Positions 6,646-15,222 of a stretch of DNA of 64,000 nt are shown piece after piece (the stretch's first letter is position 1; each line of letters starts with the position of its first letter). A program made the translations under genes and the position numbers. Below the pieces are notes generated by a model that searched no databases, was not told where the DNA came from, and worked only from the letters and a program-made list of their open reading frames with translations. The stretch is from positions 12,505 through 76,504 of the forward strand of contig CALRUR010000014.1 of NCBI GenBank assembly GCA_943371425.1. The letters run 5' to 3'. The stretch comes from CAJBVG01 sp943371425. GTDB taxonomy: Bacteria > Bacteroidota > Bacteroidia > Sphingobacteriales > Sphingobacteriaceae.

Positions 6646-8703
6646 ATGCCTAAAAACACTCCTAAACCCCCTTTTATAAACCGCGAAATATCTTGGTTGC
6701 TCTTCAACGATCGTGTATTGCAAGAGGCTCACGACCCTACCGTTCCTTTATTTGAACGTTTGCGTTTTATGGGTATTTTTTCAAACAACCTCGATGAGTT
6801 TTTTAGAGTACGTGTGGCATCTGCAACCCGTATGTTGGCAGTCGACAAAAAAGACAAAGAACGAATTAAATACAATCCGGAGAAGGTTCTAAAACAAATA
6901 AAACAAATAGTAATAAAACAACAGCAAAAATTTGAATCGCTTTATAACGATGTTTTATTAAAAGAATTGGCAGAAGAAAAAGTATTCATTATAAATGAAA
7001 ACCAACTAAACGTATCTAAAGGTAAATTTGTAAAACAATATTTTAGAGATAAAATTTTACCAAGTTTAGTTCCCATAATGATAGAAAAGGAGAAACCTTT
7101 TCCGTATCTAAAAGACAGGTCTATTTATTTAGTAGTAAAACTATTTAAGCCCGAAGAGCCCAGTAAATACAAGCTTTCTGTGCTCGAATTGCCTACAGAT
7201 TTACATTCTCGCTTTTTAGTTTTACCCGAAACCAATAATTTAAAATACATTATTTTACTTGATGATGTAATTCGGTATTGTTTAGATGATATTTACCACA
7301 TCTTTAACATGCCCGCTTACGAAGCATACACCATTAAGCTTACCAGAGATGCAGAAGTAGATTTCGACTTAAACGATTTACAGCTCAACTTGCTCGATTC
7401 TTTTACTAAAAGTTTAAAGCAACGTAAACGAGGCAAGCCTGTTCGTTTTGTATACGACCAGTCGATGCCCAGAGATTTACTTAAATTTTTAAAAGAAAAA
7501 CAAAATTTATCCATCGATAATTTAATACCCGGTGGCAAGTACCATAATTTTAAAGATTTTATTTCTTTTCCAACTTTAAAGTTACCGCACTTAAATTATT
7601 CTGAGAACATCCCCTTAGATATTCCTTCTTTCAACCAATCAAACAGTATTTTTGGAGCCATTGCCAGTTCAGATCGAATTGTGCATTTGCCTTACCAAAA
7701 GTTCGATTACATTATCCAATTCTTACGAGAAGCAGCCATAGACCCCAAAGTAGAGTCGATTAAAATTACTCTTTACAGAATAGCTAAAGAGTCGATGGTA
7801 GCCAATGCCCTTATAAATGCTGCGCGAAATGGTAAAAAGGTATTAGTAGTATTGGAGTTAAAAGCAAGGTTCGACGAGGAGAATAATATTTACTGGACTC
7901 AAAAGTTTTTAGAAGAAGGAGTGAAAGTATTACACAGTGTGCCAAACATGAAAATTCATTCTAAAATATGTTTGGTAAGTCGCAAAGAAAAAGGAGAAAA
8001 TACCCTGTATGCAAACATCAGTACAGGTAATTTTAATGAAAAAACAGCCAGAATTTATGCCGACGAATCTATTTTTACGGCTAATAAAAAAATCACTACA
8101 GAACTACATAAAGTATTTGAGCATTTAGAACGCGGCACTATTGATGGGGAATACAAAAACATTTTAGTATCGCCCATTAACCTGCGGAAACATATTGAGA
8201 AATTGATTAAAAGAGAAACTCAAAATGCCTTAAAAGGTAAAAAAGCGAGTATCTTACTTAAATTAAACAGTTTAGCCGACGAAAAAATAATAGAATTACT
8301 CTACGAAGCCTCTCGTGCAGGTGTAAAAATTAAGATTATTGTTCGAGGAATTTGCTGTTTGGTACCAGGTAGAAAGAATTTTTCTGAAAACATAGAAGTT
8401 ATTAGTATTATTGACAGGTACTTGGAACATGCCCGTATATTTAGTTTCCATAACAGTGGCAAAGAAGTGATGTACATTTCTTCTGCTGATTTAATGCTTC
8501 GAAATTTAGACATGAGGGTAGAAGTGGCCATTCCAATTTTAGATAACCATGTTAAAAAAGAAATAAAATCGATTTTAGAATTACAATTAAAAGATAATAC
8601 CAAAGCCAGAATTATAAATAAAGAAAATAACAATGCATACAAGTTGAATGATGAACAAGCACATCGCTCGCAGTATGAAACGTATAGGTTGCTGAAGCAG
8701 TAA
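6646..8703 (+). CDS. ppk1: Polyphosphate kinase 1
   Basis: This 685-residue enzyme reversibly polymerises the gamma-phosphate of ATP into inorganic polyphosphate. It has the four PPK1 domains: an N-terminal region with NREISWLLFNDRVLQEA and FSNNLDEFFRVRVA, a head domain, and two phospholipase-D-like catalytic domains. The autophosphorylated His lies in MKIHSKICLV, and the second conserved His is in YLEHARIFSFHN. Length fits the family. I chose the ATG at 6646; a TTG at 6637 is in frame but closer to the terminator. It is followed, after a 173-base repeat block, by ppx, giving a polyphosphate synthesis/degradation pair. Confidence 0.96.
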   Translation: MPKNTPKPPFINREISWLLFNDRVLQEAHDPTVPLFERLRFMGIFSNNLDEFFRVRVASATRMLAVDKKDKERIKYNPEKVLKQIKQIVIKQQQKFESLYNDVLLKELAEEKVFIINENQLNVSKGKFVKQYFRDKILPSLVPIMIEKEKPFPYLKDRSIYLVVKLFKPEEPSKYKLSVLELPTDLHSRFLVLPETNNLKYIILLDDVIRYCLDDIYHIFNMPAYEAYTIKLTRDAEVDFDLNDLQLNLLDSFTKSLKQRKRGKPVRFVYDQSMPRDLLKFLKEKQNLSIDNLIPGGKYHNFKDFISFPTLKLPHLNYSENIPLDIPSFNQSNSIFGAIASSDRIVHLPYQKFDYIIQFLREAAIDPKVESIKITLYRIAKESMVANALINAARNGKKVLVVLELKARFDEENNIYWTQKFLEEGVKVLHSVPNMKIHSKICLVSRKEKGENTLYANISTGNFNEKTARIYADESIFTANKKITTELHKVFEHLERGTIDGEYKNILVSPINLRKHIEKLIKRETQNALKGKKASILLKLNSLADEKIIELLYEASRAGVKIKIIVRGICCLVPGRKNFSENIEVISIIDRYLEHARIFSFHNSGKEVMYISSADLMLRNLDMRVEVAIPILDNHVKKEIKSILELQLKDNTKARIINKENNNAYKLNDEQAHRSQYETYRLLKQ

Positions 8704-8709
8704 CGGTTT

Positions 8710-8873
8710 TCGAAATGTCGAATTTTCGAAAGGTCGAAATTTCGAATAGTCGAATTGTCGAATGGTCGAATTGTCGAAAGCAACAGAGTACTAATAACAA
8801 AATAACTTAATAAACAATAACTAATAACTAATAACCACGGTCTAACGACTAAAGACTAACTACTAACTACTAA
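8710..8873. repeat. Composite octamer/heptamer array between ppk1 and ppx (block C)
   Basis: Positions 8710-8781 are nine perfect 8-base units of pattern TCGAANNN: TCGAA is invariant in all nine while the last three bases vary. After a short AGCAAC-containing junction (8779-8784), the sequence changes to roughly 7-base TAATAAC units (about 8791-8836), then to four CTAACGA-type heptamers (8842-8869). The block fills the whole space between the two polyphosphate genes. Confidence 0.9.
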
Positions 8874-8876
8874 GAA

Positions 8877-9752
8877 ATGAGATATGCTGCCATAGATATA
8901 GGTTCCAATGCTGTGCGTTTGTTAATTGCAAACATCATAGAAGCGGAAGATGGGTACTACTATAAAAAAGATACACTGTTACGAATTCCTTTGCGTTTGG
9001 GCGACGATGCTTTTTTAAATCAGAAATTATCTGAGAAAAAAATTAAAGAATTAAGCCAGTCGATGGTAGCGTTTAGAAACTTAATGGATGTTTTTAAAGT
9101 TACGGAATACAGAGCATTTGCTACTTCGGCGATGCGTGAAGCTAAAAATGGCAAAGAGGTAATTAGTAGAATTAAGAAAGAATCGAATGTTAAAATTGAA
9201 ATCATTACAGGCGAAATAGAAGCTCAAATGATTTACTCTTCGCATATTGAGGATACACTCGACCATAAAAAGAATTATTTATACATTGATGTTGGTGGAG
9301 GAAGTACAGAACTTTCGATCTTTTCTAAAAACACAGTAGTGGCTGCAGAATCATTTAACATTGGTACCATCAGAATGTTAGATAATAAAGATACCGAAGC
9401 CGAATGGGCTCGTATGCGCGATTGGATTAAAGAACATACCAAGAACCTGAAACCAATGTTTGGCATCGGTACAGGAGGTAATATCAATAAACTACACCGT
9501 TTATCTGGCGAGAAGGACGAAACTCCTTTAACATATGCGAAATTAAAATCATTGTACAATTATTTGAATTCTTACTCTCTAAAAGAACGTATTCAAATTT
9601 TAGAATTAAACCAAGATCGCGCCGATGTAATTATACCCGCTTCAGAAATATTCTTAACCATTATGAAATGGGCCGGTGTAAAGTCTATACACGTACCAAA
9701 AGTTGGGCTTGTAGATGGGATTATTGTGCACCTTATGGAGCAGAGTCTTTAG
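8877..9752 (+). CDS. ppx: Ppx/GppA phosphatase family protein (exopolyphosphatase)
   Basis: This 291-residue member of the ASKHA superfamily degrades polyphosphate (and possibly pppGpp) from the ends. Signatures are the phosphate-1 loop AIDIGSNAVRLLI at the N-terminus, ATSAMREAKNG, ITGEIEAQMIY, the phosphate-2 motif YIDVGGGSTEL, and GIGTGGNINKL. At about 300 residues it is the short form without the extra HD-like C-terminal domain. Downstream position next to ppk1 supports a polyphosphate role over GppA. Its stop codon TAG lies inside the first unit of the following heptamer array (9746-9752). Confidence 0.9.
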   Translation: MRYAAIDIGSNAVRLLIANIIEAEDGYYYKKDTLLRIPLRLGDDAFLNQKLSEKKIKELSQSMVAFRNLMDVFKVTEYRAFATSAMREAKNGKEVISRIKKESNVKIEIITGEIEAQMIYSSHIEDTLDHKKNYLYIDVGGGSTELSIFSKNTVVAAESFNIGTIRMLDNKDTEAEWARMRDWIKEHTKNLKPMFGIGTGGNINKLHRLSGEKDETPLTYAKLKSLYNYLNSYSLKERIQILELNQDRADVIIPASEIFLTIMKWAGVKSIHVPKVGLVDGIIVHLMEQSL

Positions 9753-9852
9753 TCATTAGTCTTTAGTCTTTAGAATTCTTGCTAATAGTAAATATTTGTG
9801 CAAGCTAGCTCAGAGTTATGTTTTCTAAAGACTAAAGACTAACGACTATTTT
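9746..9852. repeat. Heptamer array with mirrored arms between convergent genes (block I)
   Basis: The left arm has four units of TCWTTAG (9746-9773). The right arm has inverted units CTAAAGA, CTAAAGA, CTAACGA, CTATTTT (9825-9852). The arms flank a 51-base unique centre. The ppx stop codon (9750-9752) lies in the first unit, and the stop codon of the opposing MCE gene (9846-9848, read on the minus strand) lies in the last. Confidence 0.88.
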
Positions 9853-10835
9853 ATCTTCAACGAATCCGACTCCTTATACTTCTTACTGCCTCCGCCGAAT
9901 ACAGAAACATTCACATATCTCTTCGGATTTAATCGTAGGTCAACAAGCAAACGGTCTAAATCTCTCGACGATTGATTTAAGTTGTGGTACAATTTATCGT
10001 CGTTTACCAACATACCCAAAGTTCCTTGGCCTGTATTTATTTTTTCGGTAATAATTGCAATATCTTCTAATGCTTTATTTGCACGATCTATGGTTGATAT
10101 GAAATTGATGCGTGTAAGCGAATCACTTATTTGATCGATGTTCGAAATAATGTCTGAAATTTTTTGATTGTTGTTTTTTAAGTTAGAGCTAATGCTTTCT
10201 ATATTACTAGAAATAACTTTAAACCTCGCGGCTTGGTACTTCACCATTGAATCTACACGAGTAGCCGTTACTTCAAGTGTTTCGATACTGCGTTTAATAC
10301 TGGCAAAACTTTGGTCTATATTAGATCTGAAATTTGGGTTTAAAATGTATTGTATCGACACCAAAATAGAATCCATGGTGCTCAATAATTTCTCCGCTTT
10401 TTGTTTAACGGGTAAAACCTCTGAGTTTACAGATTCTGCTAAACTCATTTCAGTATCGGTTCTTAAAGTATCGCCCTCTTCAATAAAAGTTCGCGAATCG
10501 CCAAATTGTAAAACCACCGCCTTGGCACCTAAGAGATCCTGACTGATGATTTTTGCAATAGTATTATCTGGAATTTGTAAGCCTGGCTTAAGAGTAAGGG
10601 TGGCAATAATGGTACCTCTTTCGGTTAATTCTAAATTACTTACTTTACCAACAGCATACCCATTGTACAAAATAGGATTCGATTCTTTAATGCCGTTTAT
10701 TTGTGCATATTCTGCATAAATATCTACAGTATCAGTAAATACTTCTGTTCCTTTTAAGTAATTATACCCTAAAATTAAAATGGTAACTGATAGTACAGTT
10801 ATAATGCCGACTTTTGTTTCGTTGTTGATTTTCAC
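9846..10835 (-). CDS. MCE/MlaD family lipid-transport protein
   Basis: This 329-residue protein has one N-terminal transmembrane helix (about residues 10-25, VGIITVLSVTILILGYNYLKG) and an MCE domain at roughly 35-115 with IYAEYAQINGIKESNPILYNGYAVGKV and GAKAVVLQFGDS. A long alpha-helical coiled-coil tail follows. MlaD proteins form hexameric periplasmic rings that shuttle phospholipids with an ABC transporter; the ATPase (MlaF) and permease (MlaE) genes are not in this window. It lies downstream of a periplasmic amidase, with 23 bases between, and both are divergent from lptD: an envelope-biogenesis locus. Its stop codon lies in the adjacent repeat array. Confidence 0.87.
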   Translation of the reverse strand: MKINNETKVGIITVLSVTILILGYNYLKGTEVFTDTVDIYAEYAQINGIKESNPILYNGYAVGKVSNLELTERGTIIATLTLKPGLQIPDNTIAKIISQDLLGAKAVVLQFGDSRTFIEEGDTLRTDTEMSLAESVNSEVLPVKQKAEKLLSTMDSILVSIQYILNPNFRSNIDQSFASIKRSIETLEVTATRVDSMVKYQAARFKVISSNIESISSNLKNNNQKISDIISNIDQISDSLTRINFISTIDRANKALEDIAIITEKINTGQGTLGMLVNDDKLYHNLNQSSRDLDRLLVDLRLNPKRYVNVSVFGGGSKKYKESDSLKIK

Positions 10836-10858
10836 GGTAGAAAATTTCTCAAATATAC

Positions 10859-11644
10859 TTATTTTTCCTTCTCTAACTCTTCTTTATAGGCTTTAAAGGC
10901 CAAATAAATAGATTTAGCAATGCTTTCTTGTCCAACTTCAGAACTTAAAAACTCTTCTTCATTTTTATTTGATAAGAATCCGCTCTCAATTAGTACAGAA
11001 GGCATATTAGTTTTGTAAAGTACAATAAATCCTGCTTGTTTTACTCCTCTATTGTATCTTTTTAACTTCGTAGTAAACTGATCTTGTACTTTCGAGGCCA
11101 AAAATAAACTTTTATCTATGTTAACATTCTGATATAACGAAAATATTATATACGCCTCTGTTGATTTAGGGTCGAATCCATCGTAATTCTTCTCATAATT
11201 ATCTTCTAACAAGATTACTGAGTTTTCTCTTTTCGCAACGTTTAAATTTGCCTCCGAAACGTGTAAACCCATAGCGTAAGTTTCTGAACCAAAGGCTGAT
11301 TTATTGGCACTAGAGTTGCAATGTAAAGAAATAAATAAGTCGGCTTTGGCTCTATTTGCAATGTTTGCTCGCTCAATTAAATCAATAAATTCATCGGTTT
11401 TACGAGTATACACCACTTTAATGTTAGGGTAATTTTCTTCAAAATATTTACCCAATTTTAGCGCAATGGCCAACGTAACTTCTTTTTCTTTAGAATGTAT
11501 GCCTAAACATCCGGCATCATGTCCGCCATGCCCTGCATCAATTACAACGGTTTTAATTTTGTATAGATTCGTAGGACTTGCGTATGTTTGTGCAGTAATT
11601 ATACCAAGTATTATGATAAATGTGGATAAGAGTATTTTCTTCAC
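10859..11644 (-). CDS. N-acetylmuramoyl-L-alanine amidase (Amidase_3, AmiC-like)
   Basis: This 261-residue exported zinc enzyme cleaves the amide bond between MurNAc and the stem peptide of peptidoglycan. It has a signal peptide (MKKILLSTFIIILGIITAQTYA). Catalytic domain motifs are VVIDAGHGGHDAGC with the first zinc His, the Glu in SKEKEVT, SLHCNSS with the second His, and VLIESGFLSN with the catalytic Glu. There is no SPOR or AMIN domain, so it is the minimal form. It is probably co-transcribed with the MCE protein gene downstream and divergent from lptD (60-base gap, 11645-11704). Confidence 0.92.
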   Translation of the reverse strand: MKKILLSTFIIILGIITAQTYASPTNLYKIKTVVIDAGHGGHDAGCLGIHSKEKEVTLAIALKLGKYFEENYPNIKVVYTRKTDEFIDLIERANIANRAKADLFISLHCNSSANKSAFGSETYAMGLHVSEANLNVAKRENSVILLEDNYEKNYDGFDPKSTEAYIIFSLYQNVNIDKSLFLASKVQDQFTTKLKRYNRGVKQAGFIVLYKTNMPSVLIESGFLSNKNEEEFLSSEVGQESIAKSIYLAFKAYKEELEKEK

Positions 11645-11704
11645 GGTAATTTATTCCTTAATTTTTCGTTAATTCGCTTGCAAAAATAGTATTCATAGCC
11701 GACT

Positions 11705-14308
11705 TTGAAACCATTAAAAAGCCTATTTCCACTTTTGTTAGTAATTATTTGTTTAAATGGGCTCCATTCGAGTGCTCAAGCTAAACAAAAAAGTACTTTT
11801 CCAAAAGATACTACCTTAACGAATCAAAACGGCGATTCATTATTGAATGTGGTTCAAAAAGATGATTCCATCACTATTAGTCCTAAAAAACAAGCCATTG
11901 AAATTCCTATAAAGTACAATGCCAAAGATTCTATTGTGTACGACATTGTGAAGTCTAAAGTGTATTTGTACAATAAAGCCGAAGTATATTATGGTGATAT
12001 TAGTTTAAAGGCCGATTATATAGTCATCGACCAAATAAAAAAAACGGTGTATGCCCAAGGAGTAAAAGACAGTACAGGGAAAGTAGTGGGTAAACCTGTT
12101 TTTGTAGATGCCGGACAAACCTATAACTCGGAAGAAATGATGTATAATTTCGAAACGAAAAAAGGGAAGATAAAAGAGGTTACTACACAAGAAGGCCAGG
12201 GCTATTTAATTGCAAACGACGTTAAGAAAAATGAATACAACGAAGTATTTATTAGAAACGGAAAATTTACCACTTGTAATTTACCCGAACCTCATTTTTA
12301 CATTGCACTTACCAAGGCAAAAAATATAGAAGATAAAACAGTTTCGGGTCCGGCTTATTTAGTGGTAGAAGATGTGCCCTTACCTTTAGCATTGCCCTTT
12401 GGTTTTTTTCCTAGAAAAAGTGGAAGATCCTCTGGAATATTGATGCCAGAAATAGGAGAGGATAGAGAGCTTGGTTTCTTTTTGAGAAACGGTGGATATT
12501 ATTTAGGTATTAATGATTATGTGGATTTAGCCTTAAGAGCCGACATTTATTCGCGCGGTAGTTATGGCGGTAATATATTTTCGAGATATAATGTAAAGTA
12601 TAAATACAACGGAAGTTTTTCTAGTAATTATACCGATAGAAGATTTGGCGAACCAAACACCCTATCATACATTCGAAACCAAGATTTTTCTATTAGATGG
12701 AATCATAACCAAGACCCCAAAGCTATACCAGGCACACGTTTTAGCGCATTGGTAAACATCGCCACACGTAACAATTATAGAAATAACATTACCACCAACA
12801 TACAGAGTATTACCCAAAATAACTTAAACTCATCTGTAAGTTTTTCTAAGAATTGGGAAGGAACTCCTTTCTCTTTAAACGGATCGATGACACATGCACA
12901 GAATTTAACCAACGGTTCGGTTTCATTAGGTTTGCCAAGTGTAAGTTTCAACATGTCGAGGATATTCCCGTTCGAATCTAAAAACAGAGTAGGCGACCAA
13001 AAATGGTACCACAGAATTGGAGTTAGTTATACTGCCGATGCCTTAAACAGAATTGAAACATTCGACTCTCTATTATTTAGAAAAGAAACCTTAAAAGATT
13101 TTCAGAACGGAATTATACACCGTATTCCTATTTCAACATCCTTCAATTTATTTAAATATTTCACCTTTAGTCCTTTCGCAAACTATAACGAACGTTGGTA
13201 TTTCAGTTCGGTACGCAAATCATGGGATGGAACACAAGTTATTACCGATACCGTACGAGGGTTTAATAGATCGATGGAATATAACGGAGGTATTAGTTTA
13301 ACTACTCGTGTATACGGCATGTACCCAGTAAACAAAGCAGGTATTGTAGCCATTCGACATGTAGTAACTCCATCTATTAGTTATAGCTATCGCCCAGATT
13401 TTGCAAAGAGTTCTTATGGATATTATCAGTTAGTACAATCAGACAGTACAGGTGCAACGGCACAATATTCTATATTCGAAAACAGCAATGCCTTGTTTGG
13501 TTCGCCAGGTGGAGGTAAATCGAGTTTATTATCTTACACACTCGATAACAATATTGAAATGAAACTGAAAAAGGAAACGGATACAGGCTCAGTTATAAGG
13601 AAAATAAGGATATTCGACAGTTTTAGGTTTACAGGAAATTATAACATGGCTGCCGATTCATTAAAATTTTCTGATATAAATGTGGTGGCTAGAACCGTGT
13701 TATTTGAAAAAATAAATATTGATGTGAATGCTGTGTATGATTTGTACACCTTAAGAACCGATACAAACGGACGAATTTTTAACGTAAACGAATTTGAGAT
13801 TAAAAAAAATAAAAGATTGGGTAGGTTAATTGCCGCAAGTTTATCTGTGGGTACAAACCTAAATCCAGATGCATTTAAAAGTAAAGCAAGTTTAGAGCAA
13901 AAGCAAACTCCTAAAAATAAATACGATTATGCGGAGTTAGAAATGATTAATCGCGCTCCACAATACTACGTAGATTGGAGCATACCATGGAACATAGCCA
14001 TTAGTTATATACTCTCTTATCAACGCCCATTGCTAACCTCTACCACACAACAATCGGTAAACTTTAACGGCGATATTAGCGTTACCCCTAAATGGAAAAT
14101 TGGTTTTACAAGTGGTTACGATTTTACGAATAAAGAAATTACACCAACCTCGTTAAACATATACAGAGACTTGCATTGCTGGGATTTAAGTATCAACTGG
14201 ATTCCATTTGGAACCTTTCAACGTTATAGTGTAGATTTAAAGGTGAGAGCTTCTATATTACAAGATTTGAAGTTGAGTAGGAGAAGAGAGTTTTATGAGA
14301 GAGAGTAG
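11705..14308 (+). CDS. lptD: LptD/OstA-like LPS assembly outer-membrane protein
   Basis: This 867-residue outer-membrane protein inserts lipopolysaccharide into the outer leaflet. A signal peptide is followed by an OstA-like beta-jellyroll (about residues 75-200, with KVYLYNKAEVYYGDISLKAD and GQTYNSEEMMYNF) and a large C-terminal barrel (from about 230, PFGFFPRKSGRSSGILMPEIG). This is the Bacteroidota form of LptD. The start is TTG at 11705: an in-frame TAG at 11696-11698 rules out an upstream start, and no in-frame ATG precedes the signal peptide. It is divergent from the amidase/MCE pair. The downstream space is an 11-unit octamer array beginning 2 bases after the stop. Confidence 0.88.
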   Translation: MKPLKSLFPLLLVIICLNGLHSSAQAKQKSTFPKDTTLTNQNGDSLLNVVQKDDSITISPKKQAIEIPIKYNAKDSIVYDIVKSKVYLYNKAEVYYGDISLKADYIVIDQIKKTVYAQGVKDSTGKVVGKPVFVDAGQTYNSEEMMYNFETKKGKIKEVTTQEGQGYLIANDVKKNEYNEVFIRNGKFTTCNLPEPHFYIALTKAKNIEDKTVSGPAYLVVEDVPLPLALPFGFFPRKSGRSSGILMPEIGEDRELGFFLRNGGYYLGINDYVDLALRADIYSRGSYGGNIFSRYNVKYKYNGSFSSNYTDRRFGEPNTLSYIRNQDFSIRWNHNQDPKAIPGTRFSALVNIATRNNYRNNITTNIQSITQNNLNSSVSFSKNWEGTPFSLNGSMTHAQNLTNGSVSLGLPSVSFNMSRIFPFESKNRVGDQKWYHRIGVSYTADALNRIETFDSLLFRKETLKDFQNGIIHRIPISTSFNLFKYFTFSPFANYNERWYFSSVRKSWDGTQVITDTVRGFNRSMEYNGGISLTTRVYGMYPVNKAGIVAIRHVVTPSISYSYRPDFAKSSYGYYQLVQSDSTGATAQYSIFENSNALFGSPGGGKSSLLSYTLDNNIEMKLKKETDTGSVIRKIRIFDSFRFTGNYNMAADSLKFSDINVVARTVLFEKINIDVNAVYDLYTLRTDTNGRIFNVNEFEIKKNKRLGRLIAASLSVGTNLNPDAFKSKASLEQKQTPKNKYDYAELEMINRAPQYYVDWSIPWNIAISYILSYQRPLLTSTTQQSVNFNGDISVTPKWKIGFTSGYDFTNKEITPTSLNIYRDLHCWDLSINWIPFGTFQRYSVDLKVRASILQDLKLSRRREFYERE

Positions 14309-14309
14309 G

Positions 14310-14397
14310 TCGTGGGTTCGTGTGCTCATATGCTCGTGTGCTCGTAAGTTCGTTAGTTCGTAAATTCGCTAGATCGTAAGTTCGTTAATTCGATAAA
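14310..14397. repeat. Eleven-unit octamer array (TCGTNNNN; block F)
   Basis: Eleven exact 8-base units run from 14310 to 14397 with no phase slip. TC is invariant, G is at position 3 in ten of the eleven, and T is at position 4 in nine. Units 3 and 4 (TCATATGC, TCGTGTGC) are the same words as in block B 13 kb away. The array starts directly after the lptD TAG and ends 11 bases before the next ATG. It has a single arm. Confidence 0.9.
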
Positions 14398-14408
14398 AAA
14401 AAATATAT

Positions 14409-15143
14409 ATGAAAAAAGGAATTGTATTATTAATGGTTTGTTTGTTTGCAGCAAGTTCGTGCAAGCAATTGGATATGGATAAGATTAAGAAGAGTGGTAC
14501 CGAGATATTAGGTGGAGCAACGGGTACAACGGGTAAGTTGAGTAATGAAGATATAATTGCGGGATTAAAAGAAGCCTTAAATGTGGGCAGTAAAAATGCT
14601 TCGGGATTGGCATCTAAAGTAGACGCTTATTATAAAAATCCGGCCTTGTTTATTCCATTCCCGCCAGAAGCAAAAAAGGTTCAAGAAACCTTAATTAATT
14701 TGGGTCAAACAAAATTAGTAAACGACTTTACCCTTACCGTAAATCGTGCGGCAGAAGATGCTGCAAAAGAAGCAGCGCCTATATTTATAAATGCAGTAAA
14801 GGCAATGACGATAAAGGATGGATTAAATATTTTGAACGGCTCTAACGATGCCGCTACCAAATATTTAAAGGCGAACACACAAGCAGAATTATTAAAAAAA
14901 TTCAGACCAGTAATCGAAAAATCATTGAGTAAGGTTAACGCAACAAAATATTGGGAAACTATAATTACAACATATAACAAAGTACCTACAGTTACCAAAA
15001 TGAATCCAGATTTAGCGGGTTACACTACTCAAAAAGCTATAGACGGATTATTTCTATTAGTAGCTAAAGAAGAATTAAAAATAAGACAAGACCCAGCAGC
15101 GAGAGTAACGGCGATTTTGCAGAAAGTTTTCGGGAAAAAATAA
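14409..15143 (+). CDS. DUF4197 domain lipoprotein
   Basis: This 244-residue protein has a lipoprotein signal (hydrophobic MKKGIVLLMVCLFAAS, lipobox ASSC with Cys18). The rest matches DUF4197: IIAGLKEALNVGSKNA near the start, YYKNPALFIPFPPEAKKV, KAMTIKDGLNILNGSNDAAT, and the C-terminal TQKAIDGLFLLVAKEE and KIRQDPAARVT. The family is helical, periplasmic and of unknown function. It is probably anchored to the outer or inner membrane facing the periplasm. Repeat arrays lie on both sides. Confidence 0.88.
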   Translation: MKKGIVLLMVCLFAASSCKQLDMDKIKKSGTEILGGATGTTGKLSNEDIIAGLKEALNVGSKNASGLASKVDAYYKNPALFIPFPPEAKKVQETLINLGQTKLVNDFTLTVNRAAEDAAKEAAPIFINAVKAMTIKDGLNILNGSNDAATKYLKANTQAELLKKFRPVIEKSLSKVNATKYWETIITTYNKVPTVTKMNPDLAGYTTQKAIDGLFLLVAKEELKIRQDPAARVTAILQKVFGKK

Positions 15144-15218
15144 TTACGAATTACGAATTACGAATTACGGCTACTGTTTGCTATTGTCTAACGACTAATG
15201 ACTAACGACTAATGACTA
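15142..15218. repeat. Composite heptamer array (AATTACG and CTAAYGA units; block G)
   Basis: Four perfect AATTACG units (15142-15169) are followed by a short centre and four alternating CTAACGA/CTAATGA units (15188-15215). The first unit overlaps the TAA stop of the DUF4197 gene by two bases. The array ends just before the cinA ATG at 15223. Confidence 0.88.
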
Positions 15219-15222
15219 GGCA

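Noticed and set aside
8301..8800. Minus-strand ORFs running from the ppk1 end into the repeat block
   Set aside because: They are antisense to a well-supported gene and continue into low-complexity repeats; there is no homology-like content.
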